Shown: positions 28,016-37,291, counted from the first letter of the stretch. The stretch: 64,000 bases of DNA from an uncultured Rhizobiaceae group bacterium (GCA_947501445.1 CANMVS010000015.1:98341-162340); one strand, 5' to 3'. A program made the numbers and translations. The notes: generated by a model not told the origin, from the letters alone.

Positions 28016-28474
28016 TTATGGTTTTTCGACAAGCCTGATACCAGCCTCTTTCAGCATAATTTCCGATACATCAAAACTATGATCCAGCGCACCGTCGTGC
28101 GCTGGCTTTGGCGGGCAGATGACGGCGTTGATCCCGCTTTGGATGATGGCCCGCGCGCAATCAGCGCAGGGGAATCTGTTTACATAAATCGAGCAATTGG
28201 CCAGCGGGACACCCATGCGTGCTGCATTGTAGATGGCGTTTCTTTCTGCGTGTTCAAACCAGAAGAATTTCTCGCCTGATGGTCGGTCAAAGCGGGCGTC
28301 ATCATTGTCCAGCACGCCACGAGGCAGACCATTGTAGCCAGTGGATCTGATTTCAAGATCAGTGCCGACAATGACGGCTCCAACACAGAAATCCCGATCT
28401 TCCGTCCAGGTGGAAATGTGATTGCAGAGCGCCAGAAAGCGCTCGTCCCATTTGTCCTGCTTGCTATCGCTCAT
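28016..28474 (-). CDS. Cytidine/deoxycytidylate deaminase family protein
   Basis: A 152-residue zinc-dependent deaminase. The zinc site is seen in FEHAERNAIYNAA (HAE: His ligand and catalytic Glu) and PCADCARAI (PCxxC). The length and the FCVGAVIVGTDLEIRSTGYNG opening are closest to dCMP deaminases (dCMP to dUMP). It is the last gene of the minus-strand catabolic operon, 6 bp after the dehydrogenase. That is an odd place for a nucleotide salvage enzyme, so it may deaminate a pathway intermediate instead; this is inference. Confidence 0.87.
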   Translation of the reverse strand: MSDSKQDKWDERFLALCNHISTWTEDRDFCVGAVIVGTDLEIRSTGYNGLPRGVLDNDDARFDRPSGEKFFWFEHAERNAIYNAARMGVPLANCSIYVNRFPCADCARAIIQSGINAVICPPKPAHDGALDHSFDVSEIMLKEAGIRLVEKP

Positions 28475-28480
28475 ATCCGT

Positions 28481-29917
28481 TCAGCCTGCGTAGACGTAGC
28501 TTGTTTTGACAGTCGTATAGAACTCAACCGCATAACGTCCCTGTTCACGGGCGCCAAAGGATGAGCCTTTGCGGCCGCCAAATGGCACGTGATAGTCAAC
28601 GCCGGCTGTTGGAAGATTGACCATGACCATGCCTGCAGCCGCCCGGCGTTTGAATTCGCGGGTGCTTTTCAGGCTCCGGGTACAGATGCCGGCTGAAAGA
28701 CCGAATTCCGTGTCATTGGCGATTGATATCGCTTCATCAAAATCAGCCACTTTCAACACCGAGCCACAGGGACCAAATATTTCTTCACGGTTGATACGCA
28801 TGTCATTATTCGTATCAAGAAACAGTGCGGGTGCCTGATAAAAACCACTGTCGGCCAGCTCCAGGCGCTGCCCGCCGATAACATTGGCACCTTCCTGACC
28901 AGCCAGCTCGACGTAGGCCAGATTGGAATTGAGTTGTTTCTCATCAACAACGGGGCCGATCTGCGAGCTGCTGTCCAGTGCGTTACCGACTTTGAGAGCC
29001 TGCATGGCCTTTGTTATTTCATCGACAAAGGCATCATGAATGCCGGCTTCCACAATCAGACGGGAGGAGGCGGTGCAGCGCTGACCGGTGGAAAAGAACG
29101 TGCCATTCAAACAGGCAGGCACGGCAATGGACAGATCTGCATCATTCAGCACGACCATCGGGTTCTTGCCGCCCATTTCCAACTGAACCTTTTTGCGCAT
29201 GCGGCCACATGATTCAGCAATATGGTGTCCGGTTGCAACCGAACCGGTAAATGAGATTGCATCCACACCGGGATGGGTCACCAATGCTTCGCCAACCTTT
29301 GAGCCGCGACCCATGACAAGATTGAACACGCCGGGAGGGCAACCACATTCATGGATGATTTCCGCTATCACATGGGCACAGCCCGGTGTCAGATCCGCCG
29401 GCTTGAGGATGACACAATTGCCAAAGGCAAGCGCCGGTGCAGCCTTCCAGGCAGGGATTGCAATTGGAAAATTCCAAGGTGTTACCAGGCCGACAATGCC
29501 TACCGGCTCACGGGTGACTTCCACATCAATGTCGGGTCTGACCGATGCCTGCAGATCGCCGCTTTGTCGAAGAGCTTCACCTGCAAAAAATTTGAAGACC
29601 TGAGAGGCGCGCATCGTTTCGCCGATACCCTCAGCCAGCGTCTTGCCTTCCTCGCGCGATAACAGGCGACCAATCTCCTCGCGCCGTGCGGCGATCGTAT
29701 TGCCAACAGCATCCAGAAGGTCATGCCGGGTCTGTGGGGAGGCGTCACGCCATGCTGGAAATGCCGCACGGGCAGCATCAACAGCGCTATCGACACTGGA
29801 TGCATCGCCATAGGAATAGCTGCCGATGATATCGGTTGTATCCGAAGGATTGATATTGTCGTGGTAGTTTTCGAAACTGACCCAATTGCCGCCGATTAGA
29901 TTGTCGTGTTTTGTCAT
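28481..29917 (-). CDS. Aldehyde dehydrogenase, 2-oxoglutarate-semialdehyde dehydrogenase-like (second paralogue)
   Basis: A 478-residue aldehyde dehydrogenase. SFTGSVATG, VQLEMGGKNP and the catalytic Cys in FSTGQRCTASSR are all present, with the C-terminal LPTAGVDYHVPFGGRKGSS signature of ketoglutarate-semialdehyde dehydrogenases. Next to a DapA-family enzyme this is the classic dehydratase/deaminase plus dehydrogenase pair that ends sugar-acid or hydroxyproline pathways at 2-oxoglutarate. It is similar throughout to the plus-strand enzyme at 22112-23563, suggesting related or duplicated pathways. ATG 29917 follows AGAGGAC. Confidence 0.9.
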   Translation of the reverse strand: MTKHDNLIGGNWVSFENYHDNINPSDTTDIIGSYSYGDASSVDSAVDAARAAFPAWRDASPQTRHDLLDAVGNTIAARREEIGRLLSREEGKTLAEGIGETMRASQVFKFFAGEALRQSGDLQASVRPDIDVEVTREPVGIVGLVTPWNFPIAIPAWKAAPALAFGNCVILKPADLTPGCAHVIAEIIHECGCPPGVFNLVMGRGSKVGEALVTHPGVDAISFTGSVATGHHIAESCGRMRKKVQLEMGGKNPMVVLNDADLSIAVPACLNGTFFSTGQRCTASSRLIVEAGIHDAFVDEITKAMQALKVGNALDSSSQIGPVVDEKQLNSNLAYVELAGQEGANVIGGQRLELADSGFYQAPALFLDTNNDMRINREEIFGPCGSVLKVADFDEAISIANDTEFGLSAGICTRSLKSTREFKRRAAAGMVMVNLPTAGVDYHVPFGGRKGSSFGAREQGRYAVEFYTTVKTSYVYAG

Positions 29918-29950
29918 GATTGTCCTCTGAAAACTGTGGTGCGTGCCCTG

Positions 29951-30832
29951 TCAGGAAACAGCGGGCTCTTCTGTCTCAAAATGGTCGAGTGCAGCGCTTT
30001 GTGCCGCATTCAATGGCAGAAATGGTGGCAGTACATTTTCCCAAACGGCCGCTTGCGTCCGCTTGGCCACCAGATGTTTTACGGCCGGAATAAGCGGTTG
30101 GGCGGCAATGGTTTCGCGACTTTTGCGAATGGATGCAACCAGGGTGTCATCCGGGCTTTCTCGTCCTGCCCACAGCGCACCGGAAGCTATGGACGTTTGG
30201 TTTACGGTAGCCGAAATGCAGCCTGAATAGCCATATTGCGCTGCTTCGCCCAATGCCACCTCGGAGCTTGGAAACACAGCCAGATCAGGCAACAGACGTG
30301 TGAGCTGGCGGCAATACTCCAGTTTGCCGGATGAATCCTTGATACCGGCAAATCTATCCGGCCATTTGCGGTGTAAATGTTCAATGACCGAGACGGGGAT
30401 GGTAATGCCTGTCATCTGGGGGAAATTGTAAAAATATACCTGGATCGGCCGACCGGCCAAAGCCATATGCAACTGCTCATACCATGCAATCAGACCCTCG
30501 TCAGACAGGGGCTTGTAATAATAGGGCGGCAGAACCAGCGCACAGGAATAGCCAAGATCGTCGGCAAAGCGTGTCAGCGCAATGGTCTCAGCCAGTGAAG
30601 GCGTTGCGGTGCCGACCATCAGAGCTGATTTGTTCACAGAGGCTGCTGCCCAGCGCATGATGTTCTTCCGGGTCTCCTGATCAAATGAATTGGCCTCACC
30701 GGTTGAGCCCAAAATATTGAGCCCGTCACAGCCATTTTGCAGCAACCATTTGCAATGGTCGACAAACAAACCCTCAACAGGCGCACCGGATGCGTCTATT
30801 GGAGTTGGAACCGCAGCAACAACACCTCTCAT
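29951..30832 (-). CDS. DapA/NanA superfamily lyase or dehydratase
   Basis: A 293-residue class I aldolase-type TIM barrel. GSTGEANSF near 41-49 is the pyruvate/2-oxoacid carboxylate-binding loop, the active-site Tyr lies in VYFYNFP, and the Schiff-base Lys in FAGIKDSSGKLEY. Family members include dihydrodipicolinate synthase, ketodeoxy-sugar-acid dehydratases, hydroxyproline-pathway deaminases and hydratase-aldolases. The neighbouring semialdehyde dehydrogenase favours a dehydratase/deaminase yielding an aldehyde, but the reaction is not decided by the sequence. It sits 7 bp after the ferredoxin gene. Confidence 0.88.
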   Translation of the reverse strand: MRGVVAAVPTPIDASGAPVEGLFVDHCKWLLQNGCDGLNILGSTGEANSFDQETRKNIMRWAAASVNKSALMVGTATPSLAETIALTRFADDLGYSCALVLPPYYYKPLSDEGLIAWYEQLHMALAGRPIQVYFYNFPQMTGITIPVSVIEHLHRKWPDRFAGIKDSSGKLEYCRQLTRLLPDLAVFPSSEVALGEAAQYGYSGCISATVNQTSIASGALWAGRESPDDTLVASIRKSRETIAAQPLIPAVKHLVAKRTQAAVWENVLPPFLPLNAAQSAALDHFETEEPAVS

Positions 30833-30839
30833 CTCAATT

Positions 30840-31199
30840 CTATTCCTTTTCGCCCTGTTCCGCTGTCACAGGATTGTTTGGCGGAGCGGCAGTCACAAGC
30901 GGGTGATCCTTGTCGGTTGGCATGGTGCGATCCCAGCCACCGGGGCTCCCAAGACCTGTAACTGCGTCTTCAAAATACTCACGGTTGACATCCACATAAA
31001 TCGCTTCTTGTGGTGATACCTCATCATCATAGCGAATTGCATCAACCGGGCATACGCTTTCGCACAATCCACATTCAATACACTCTGTCGGATGAATATA
31101 GAACATCCGTGCACCCTCATAGATGCAGTCGACCGGGCAGACTGCGGTACATTCGCCGTCTTTTATATCAATACATGCTGCGTTGATAATCAGCGCCAT
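30840..31199 (-). CDS. 7Fe (3Fe-4S plus 4Fe-4S) ferredoxin
   Basis: A 119-residue ferredoxin. The N-terminal site ACIDIKDGECTAVCPVDC lacks the second Cys of a CxxC motif, giving C-x7-C-x3-C, which fits a 3Fe-4S cluster. ECIECGLCESVCPVDAI gives a full 4Fe-4S cluster. A C-terminal tail of about 55 residues is polar and Pro-rich. I use ATG 31199 (MALIINAACIDI); the open frame extends 20 codons upstream into the hydratase gene. It is the likely electron carrier for the FAD-dependent oxidoreductase encoded in the same operon. Confidence 0.92.
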   Translation of the reverse strand: MALIINAACIDIKDGECTAVCPVDCIYEGARMFYIHPTECIECGLCESVCPVDAIRYDDEVSPQEAIYVDVNREYFEDAVTGLGSPGGWDRTMPTDKDHPLVTAAPPNNPVTAEQGEKE

Positions 31200-31209
31200 G
31201 CGTTCTGTC

Positions 31210-31986
31210 CTATCGGCCTCGCCATTGAGGCGCGCGTTTTTCTCTGAATGCGGCAACACCTTCGGATGAGTCCTCCGAGCTGAGGGCTGTAATCAATTCC
31301 GGTGTGCTCAGGGCGCGCGCCTCACGGGGAGAAAGGTGGGCTGTCTTGTGGATGGTTGCCTTGATTGCGGTCACTGACAATGGAGCGCAGGCCACAATGT
31401 CCTTGACCCATGAATCTACCTCATCATCCAATCCATCCGCTGGAACAACGGCATTGACGAGGCCAAGGGAATGGGCTTCGCCTGCTGACATCATCCGGCC
31501 CGTCATCATCAGGCCGGCAGCAATTTTGTGTGGGATGAGCCTTTGCAGCATGACCATGCCGCCATCCAGCGGCAAACGGCCAACGCGTGCCTCAGGAAGT
31601 CCAAACCGGGCGGTATCTGCTGCAATGACAATGTCACAGCCAAGCACCATTTCCATGCCGCCGCCAAGAGCCAGACCATTCACACGGGCAATCACCGGGA
31701 TACGCATGGTTTCGCGCAGCGCAATGCCGCCGAAACCGTTTGGATTGAGGCTTGCCCAATAATCCAATCCGCTCTTGCCCGTGTCGGATTTCATATCTGC
31801 GCCTGCGGAAAAAGCGCGATCGCCTGTTCCTGTCAGAACGACGCAACGGATGGCGTCATCCGCTTCGATCTGTGACCAGATTTCCTCCAGCCTGGCTTCG
31901 GATTGTGGATCAATTGCATTCATGCGATCGGCACGATCAATCGTCACCCAGGCAACGCTGTCACGGATTTCAAACTGAATACTCAT
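31210..31986 (-). CDS. Enoyl-CoA hydratase/isomerase (crotonase) family protein
   Basis: A 258-residue crotonase. The oxyanion-hole motifs FSAGADMKSD and LALGGGMEMVLGCDIVIA are clear. In the second helix region, LPEARVGRLPLDGG carries a Glu near the usual hydratase catalytic position, and GRLPLDGG supplies an acidic residue seen in dehydratases and isomerases. It acts on a CoA thioester made by the class III CoA-transferase, whose stop overlaps this start (ATGA). The next gene (ferredoxin) begins 10 bp later. Confidence 0.92.
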   Translation of the reverse strand: MSIQFEIRDSVAWVTIDRADRMNAIDPQSEARLEEIWSQIEADDAIRCVVLTGTGDRAFSAGADMKSDTGKSGLDYWASLNPNGFGGIALRETMRIPVIARVNGLALGGGMEMVLGCDIVIAADTARFGLPEARVGRLPLDGGMVMLQRLIPHKIAAGLMMTGRMMSAGEAHSLGLVNAVVPADGLDDEVDSWVKDIVACAPLSVTAIKATIHKTAHLSPREARALSTPELITALSSEDSSEGVAAFREKRAPQWRGR

Positions 31987-33158
31987 ATGGCTAACTTGTC
32001 TTGTGCCGGTACGCCCAGGCCAAATTCCTCAATGACTTCCTGCGTATGCTCGCCAAGTTTAGGCGGCAGATGGCGGATTTGCAAAGGTGCCCCGCTCAGA
32101 TGAACAGGAGAGCCGACCAGGGTGATGTCACCAAGGAAAGGGTGGTCAATATCCACCAGCATTTCATTGATCTTTGTCTGGGGATCGGCCAGCGCTTCAC
32201 CGAGCGCTCGAACCGGGGCGCACAGCAGGTCCTGGTCTTCCAGCCTTTCCAGCCAATGCGCGGTGGTATTGGTGGCAAAGTTCGTGGCAAAGAGCTCCTG
32301 CAAAAACGCTTTGTTTTTACGTTGTGAACTCAAGTCCGGATAATCCGGCGAAACATCCTCAATACCAAGCGCCGTGCAAATGTCGCGTAACGGGTTGGCC
32401 TTGAAGGCACCGACAATCACCAGAGCACCATCGGTGGTGTCAAACACACCTGTCAGCGGCATGGCTGCCCAATTCAGAACTTCGTTGTGCGCGCTCCACT
32501 GGGCTGCTTCCTGCATTTGCATCGCAATCATTGAATCATAAAGCGAGACGGATACCTTTTGTCCAACGCCGGTTTTCTCCCTGGCCAACAAGGCAGCAAG
32601 AATACCCTGAACCAGATGCATGCCTGCAGAGTAGTCGCAAAGGGTCGTCGGATAGATCGAACGGGGAATGGATGGGTCCGAGGTTTTTTCCATCACGCCG
32701 CTCATGGCCTGTGCCAGCACATCCTGACCACCCTTGTGCGCATAGGGACCCTTGTCACCGAAGCCTGTCCCGGATGCGCTGATGATCTTGGGATTGATCT
32801 GTTTCAGTGCGTCATATCCAAAACCAAGCCGGTCCATGACACCGGCTCTGAAATTGTCGACAACAACGTCTGAATTACGCACCAGATCATAGACCATCTG
32901 CTTGCCCGCATCGGACTTTGTATCGATTTCGACCGAACGCTTATTTCTGTTCAGCGAGGAAAAAACCGCGTTGTTCATCGAACTTTCTGAAGGTTCTCCG
33001 AAGAAGTTGCGTGACAGGTCTCCCGTACCCGGTCGTTCGATTTTGATAACGTCGGCACCAAAATCGGCCAGCATCTGCGTTGCACAGGGGCCAAGCATCA
33101 CCTGGGTGAAATCAACGATGCGAACGCCGTCAAGAGGGAGTGTGTTGGGGGTGTTCAT
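31983..33158 (-). CDS. Class III CoA-transferase (CaiB/BaiF family)
   Basis: A 391-residue CoA-transferase. It begins LDGVRIVDFTQVMLGPCATQ, with ADVIKIERPGTGD and the catalytic Asp in HKGGQDVLAQAMSGVM. It moves CoA between carboxylic acids, typically to activate a substrate for beta-oxidation-like steps. I use ATG 33158 (MNTPNTLPL) after GAGGATAAAGGC; an open frame continues 24 codons upstream but lies in the preceding gene. It is 10 bp from the FAD oxidoreductase and overlaps the hydratase. The acyl acceptor is unknown. Confidence 0.93.
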   Translation of the reverse strand: MNTPNTLPLDGVRIVDFTQVMLGPCATQMLADFGADVIKIERPGTGDLSRNFFGEPSESSMNNAVFSSLNRNKRSVEIDTKSDAGKQMVYDLVRNSDVVVDNFRAGVMDRLGFGYDALKQINPKIISASGTGFGDKGPYAHKGGQDVLAQAMSGVMEKTSDPSIPRSIYPTTLCDYSAGMHLVQGILAALLAREKTGVGQKVSVSLYDSMIAMQMQEAAQWSAHNEVLNWAAMPLTGVFDTTDGALVIVGAFKANPLRDICTALGIEDVSPDYPDLSSQRKNKAFLQELFATNFATNTTAHWLERLEDQDLLCAPVRALGEALADPQTKINEMLVDIDHPFLGDITLVGSPVHLSGAPLQIRHLPPKLGEHTQEVIEEFGLGVPAQDKLAI

Positions 33159-33168
33159 GCCTTTATCC

Positions 33169-34533
33169 TCAAACCGCAACTGTATCGTCAACGCGGGCGT
33201 TGGCAGAGGGGACGTCGCCTGGATCAGCACCCTGTGCCCGCATTTGTTTTTGTATCAGCCTGGCATCCACATCGCGCAGTGCCTTGTTGCTGTTGAGCGC
33301 CAGCGCGACGGCAACGCCAGCAGCTTCTCCCTGAGACATGCAGGGTGGAATTTCACGAGACAGTTTCTGCGCATCGCTGTCGACAGAATAATGCCTGCCC
33401 GCGACAATCAGATTATCGATGCCTTTGGGAAGCAGTGCTCTGTAAGGCGTGTAATAGTCGCGCCCGCGGCACACGCTGTCGGCAAAATGCCTGCGCTCGG
33501 CGACATCTTTCTTGGTTACAACATATTCGCCTTTGAGTAATCGTGTCTGGCGAATGCCCATCTGCTCGGCTGCGCCCAGCATCTTGGCATTTTCAAAGCC
33601 TGGAGTATTTTCCCGGGCGAAGTGAAGCAGCTTCATCATGCGCTCACGGCCTTCAATTTCCGCGCCGACCATATCTTCTGGAGACAGGCCATCATAGCCG
33701 GGCATATGTGGGCAGTTGCACCATACGACACCGGGAAGGGGGGTCTTGAGCCACCACATGCCCCACGCGCCGCCTATTTTCCTGCGTGCTTCGCGATCGA
33801 GCTTCTTGTAGGCTTCCGGTTCGCTGTACTCAAAGGCTTCGGCACGATCGGTATCAACATCCATCAGACGGAACACGGTGGTGACAATATATTGCCCATT
33901 GATGAATGATGCACCGGCTGACGATGCAACATCAAGATCGCCGGAGGCATCAATGACCATGTCTGCGCGGATTGCCTGGCGGCCAAGCTTGGTCTGGCAT
34001 ATGATACCGCTCACCTTGCCGTCTTCCACCAGTGCCTCGGAGAACCAGCTGTGCAGACGCAGGTTGACACCTGCTTCGCGCACGAGATCAAGGCTCACAC
34101 GTTTCCAGGCGTCAGGATCAAATGCAACGGCGTGTATGATCGGCTGCGGCATGCCGGTTTTGTGAAAATCAATGCAGCCCCAGCGTGACCATTTCTGCCA
34201 CATGTCCCAATTGGTCAGGCAGTCTGCCCGGGGTGGGTAAACAGCGCCTCCCTGAACTTCCATGCGGTCGACAAATTCATTGACGATACCGGTGGTGACA
34301 ATCTCGTTGCCTTCATTGACCATGTCATCAAGCACGAGAACCATGCCGCCGGACGCCATGCCGCCCAGATGGTGGTAGCGCTCAAGCAGTGTCACGGAGC
34401 AGCCATTGCGGGCGGCCGAGATGGCGGCGGTCAGACCAGCCGGTCCGGCGCCGATAACCACCACATCGCAGTTTGCTACAACGGGTACTTGCTGACTGGA
34501 TGACTGGACATAATCTTTAATCTGTTCGGCCAT
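33169..34533 (-). CDS. FAD-dependent oxidoreductase (FAD_oxidored-type)
   Basis: A 454-residue flavoprotein. The dinucleotide motif GAGPAGLTAAISAARNG is at about 30-46 and LLERYHHLGGMASGG follows. The middle substrate domain is rich in Trp, and LIVAGRHYSVDSDAQKLSRE with PPCMSQGEAAGVAVALAL is the FAD-closing C-terminal region. I use ATG 34533 (MAEQIKDYVQ) after AAAGGAG; the ATG seven codons upstream has no Shine-Dalgarno. There is no signal peptide, so it is cytoplasmic. The operon ferredoxin is its probable electron partner. The oxidised or reduced substrate is unknown. Confidence 0.87.
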   Translation of the reverse strand: MAEQIKDYVQSSSQQVPVVANCDVVVIGAGPAGLTAAISAARNGCSVTLLERYHHLGGMASGGMVLVLDDMVNEGNEIVTTGIVNEFVDRMEVQGGAVYPPRADCLTNWDMWQKWSRWGCIDFHKTGMPQPIIHAVAFDPDAWKRVSLDLVREAGVNLRLHSWFSEALVEDGKVSGIICQTKLGRQAIRADMVIDASGDLDVASSAGASFINGQYIVTTVFRLMDVDTDRAEAFEYSEPEAYKKLDREARRKIGGAWGMWWLKTPLPGVVWCNCPHMPGYDGLSPEDMVGAEIEGRERMMKLLHFARENTPGFENAKMLGAAEQMGIRQTRLLKGEYVVTKKDVAERRHFADSVCRGRDYYTPYRALLPKGIDNLIVAGRHYSVDSDAQKLSREIPPCMSQGEAAGVAVALALNSNKALRDVDARLIQKQMRAQGADPGDVPSANARVDDTVAV

Positions 34534-34608
34534 GGTGTGCTCCTTTGTGCGCACGGGGTTTGCCTGGCGGCTAACCGGGTGCGATGGGTATTGAGTGGTG
34601 GCGATGGC

Positions 34609-35445
34609 TTATGTGTGCCAGCGTACGATAAGTCGTTCAGCGATGGATACCGATGCAAACAGCATCACCGACAGCCCGGAGGACATGAACACGGTTGCGT
34701 ATAGGAGTGCTGCCCGGAAGTTGAATGTTGAATCGATGATCAGAGCGCCAAGCCCCACATCAGCACCGACCCATTCACCGACAATGGCGCCGATAACGCA
34801 GGTGGTGGCGGCAATTTTCAGGGCGGAGAACAGGAATGGCAGCGATGAGGGGAGACGGATTTTCCAGAAAATCTCAGACTTTGTCGCTGATAAAATGCGC
34901 GCCAGTTCAAGCGCCTGTGGGCTGACTGCCTGCAGGCCGCGCACCATGTTCACCAGGGTCGGGAAAAAACAGATCAGGGCTGCGATAACAACCTTAGCCG
35001 TCAAACCTGCACCAAAGATCAGCACCAGGATCGGTGCGATCGCCAAAATTGGAATGGTATTGATAAAGACGGCGATCGGAAAGAATGCTCTTTCAACGGT
35101 CCGGCTGCGCACAAAGGCAACGGCAATGAAAACGGCTGCCAGGTTGCCGACGACAAAACCCATTACGCTTTCATAAAAGGTTGGCCAGAAATTTGCCAAC
35201 AACAATGGAAACTTATTGACCAATGCCTCAGCGACATCACTGGGTGCCGGAGCGATATACAGTGGAACCTCAAACAGGCGCACGCCAATTTGCCAGATGG
35301 CAAGCAGTGCAATCAATGTTCCTGCAGGAATGAGTACGGATTCGATCCGGCGCTTGCGTTCGAACTTGCGTTGTTCAATGAGTGCCAGTTCTTCAGGATC
35401 CTGCTGTGCGTTTTCAGCCAGATCTGTTTTTTCAACAATGGTCAT
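34609..35445 (-). CDS. ABC transporter permease (SsuC/TauC/NMT1-type)
   Basis: A 278-residue inner-membrane permease with about six helices and the binding-protein-dependent loop (EAA-like) at LAPQALELARILSATKSEIFWKI-type sequence, written here as LQAVSPQALELARILSATK. This family imports sulfonates, taurine, pyrimidine precursors or phthalate-like acids. The start shares one base with the ATPase stop (TGATG at 35445). A 75-bp gap to the FAD oxidoreductase gene is the largest space in the operon and could hold an internal promoter. Confidence 0.92.
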   Translation of the reverse strand: MTIVEKTDLAENAQQDPEELALIEQRKFERKRRIESVLIPAGTLIALLAIWQIGVRLFEVPLYIAPAPSDVAEALVNKFPLLLANFWPTFYESVMGFVVGNLAAVFIAVAFVRSRTVERAFFPIAVFINTIPILAIAPILVLIFGAGLTAKVVIAALICFFPTLVNMVRGLQAVSPQALELARILSATKSEIFWKIRLPSSLPFLFSALKIAATTCVIGAIVGEWVGADVGLGALIIDSTFNFRAALLYATVFMSSGLSVMLFASVSIAERLIVRWHT

Positions 35446-36242
35446 CAGCAGGTCTCCAGCAATTCGCGCAGATGGGCTGTGTGCCGGGTAAATTCTGGTG
35501 TGTCGCGCAGTTTGATTTCGCGCGGATAGGGCAAATCAATCGGTACGATTTCGCGCAACCTGCCCGGATGGGCCTGCAGCATCAGCACCTTTTGCCCGAG
35601 GAATACGGCTTCTGGTATTGAGTGGGTGACGAAGAGTATGGTGACGCCGGTCTCTTCCCAGATACGCAGGAGTTGAAGATTAAGATGGTCGCGCGTCATT
35701 TCATCAAGCGCACCAAATGGCTCATCCATGAGCAGAAGCTTTGGTTTGCATACCAATGCGCGGGCAATGGCGACCCGTTGGCGCATGCCACCGGACAATT
35801 CATGGGGCAGGGCATTTTCACGCCCTTTCAAGCCAACCAGTTCAAGCAGTTCCATCGGGGTCTTGTCACTGATCGGGATGGTTACGCCGCGTTTTTTCCC
35901 CATTTCCAGCGGCAACTGGACGTTCTGCAACGCCGTGCGCCACGGTAATAGCGTTGCATCCTGGAAGACAAAGGCGAACTCACGCGCACGCCGCGCCTCC
36001 TCGGTCGATTTGCCAAATATGCGAACCTCACCGGATGCCGCTGGAATGAGATCGGAGACCAACCTCAGCATGGTTGATTTACCACAGCCGGAAGGACCGA
36101 GAATTGTATAAAATGCGCCTTCCTCGATTTCCAGGCTCAGGCTTTCAATTGCTGTGAACGCCCCGAAGCGGACATAGGCCTCGCTCAGGGATGCTGCAAC
36201 CGGGGCTTTCCCGGTCGCATTTGCTGTCTCCTGCACAGACAT
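35445..36242 (-). CDS. ABC transporter ATP-binding protein (SsuB/TauB type)
   Basis: A 265-residue ATPase. Walker A GPSGCGKST, Q-loop FVFQDATLLPW, signature LSGGMRQRVAIARAL, Walker B LLLMDEPFGALDE and H-loop VTHSIPEA are all intact. It powers the NMT1/THI5-type importer with the permease (one-base overlap) and the binding protein 5 bp upstream. It sits peripherally at the inner membrane. Confidence 0.94.
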   Translation of the reverse strand: MSVQETANATGKAPVAASLSEAYVRFGAFTAIESLSLEIEEGAFYTILGPSGCGKSTMLRLVSDLIPAASGEVRIFGKSTEEARRAREFAFVFQDATLLPWRTALQNVQLPLEMGKKRGVTIPISDKTPMELLELVGLKGRENALPHELSGGMRQRVAIARALVCKPKLLLMDEPFGALDEMTRDHLNLQLLRIWEETGVTILFVTHSIPEAVFLGQKVLMLQAHPGRLREIVPIDLPYPREIKLRDTPEFTRHTAHLRELLETC

Positions 36243-36247
36243 GGCCG

Positions 36248-37291
36248 TTATCCCAACTTGGGACGGCTGGCGGCAGTGTCTTCGAGAACCGAAAGTGTCA
36301 TCATGTCGTCGACTTTCGGTGGATCGCCGTCGAATTGACCCAGCGCTGCATAGGCATCAATCTGAGCCTGCCAGTTTTCGCGGTTCATGGCACCCCAGCC
36401 ATGTTTCTTTGTGACTTCATTGAAAGAGTAACCCACGACAAGTGGCACGGCTTTCAGTTCACTTTCCAAATCCAGGTTTGGATAGCGTTCAACGAGAAAT
36501 TCGCAGGCTTTTTCCGGATTTTCATAAACCCAGCCCCAGCCTTTGGCACTCACCCGCATCATGGCATCAACCTTGTCGCGGTGCTGTGCCAGTGTTTCGT
36601 CTGTCACATAGTAGGGATTTGCATAAAGCTGAATGCCTGCATCCCACAGGCTCAGATCAACCCGCTGGTCACCCAGCACCGAAAGAGCGTTGACGTTGGT
36701 TGTCCAGCCGGTCACGACATCGGCCTGGCCAGTCATCAATACAGACATGTCGCTGCCGCTCACAATCACCTCGAGATCATCTTCTGAGATGTTGTTCTTG
36801 GCCAGCAGTGCCCTCAACAAAATGCGGGCAGTACCATTGGTGGCAACTTTTTTGCCAATCAGATCCTGCGGTGTTTTGACGGGGTTTTTCTTCAGCGAGA
36901 AATAGGTGAATGGATGTTGCTGATATCCGGCGGCGATACATTTGATTGGAATACCGGCAGCGCGCGCCAGCATCAATGACGGGCTGGATGATATGGAGCC
37001 GAGATTTGCCCGGCCTGAGGCGACGGACGCGACACCATCAATATTTGGTCCACCAGCGACGATATCGAGACTGAGACCCTCATCGGCATAGTAACCCAAC
37101 TTGTCGGCGGCAACTTCTCCAAGAATACCGTTGGAGGCAAGCCAGCCAAGTTGCATCGTTACTTTGAATTCATCTGCAGCAAGGGCTTTACCGACATGCA
37201 GCATTGTACCACTGAAAGCGGCGCCGGCGGTAAGGCCCATTCCCTTGAGGACGGAGCGCCGTCCCAGTAGATTTTCAGGCTTTTGTGACAT
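36248..37291 (-). CDS. ABC transporter substrate-binding protein, NMT1/THI5-like, Tat signal
   Basis: A 347-residue binding protein. The N-terminus has a twin-arginine motif GRRSVLKGMG followed by a hydrophobic stretch and a cleavage-like ALAA, so export as a folded protein by Tat is likely. The body (VTMQLGWLASNGILGEVAAD, then GVASVASGRANLGSISSSPS) is the NMT1/THI5/SsuA fold. I take ATG 37291; the open frame reaches 37408 but lacks a better start. It is the first gene of the minus-strand operon, divergent from the LysR gene 178 bp away, and delivers the unknown substrate of the pathway. Confidence 0.92.
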   Translation of the reverse strand: MSQKPENLLGRRSVLKGMGLTAGAAFSGTMLHVGKALAADEFKVTMQLGWLASNGILGEVAADKLGYYADEGLSLDIVAGGPNIDGVASVASGRANLGSISSSPSLMLARAAGIPIKCIAAGYQQHPFTYFSLKKNPVKTPQDLIGKKVATNGTARILLRALLAKNNISEDDLEVIVSGSDMSVLMTGQADVVTGWTTNVNALSVLGDQRVDLSLWDAGIQLYANPYYVTDETLAQHRDKVDAMMRVSAKGWGWVYENPEKACEFLVERYPNLDLESELKAVPLVVGYSFNEVTKKHGWGAMNRENWQAQIDAYAALGQFDGDPPKVDDMMTLSVLEDTAASRPKLG

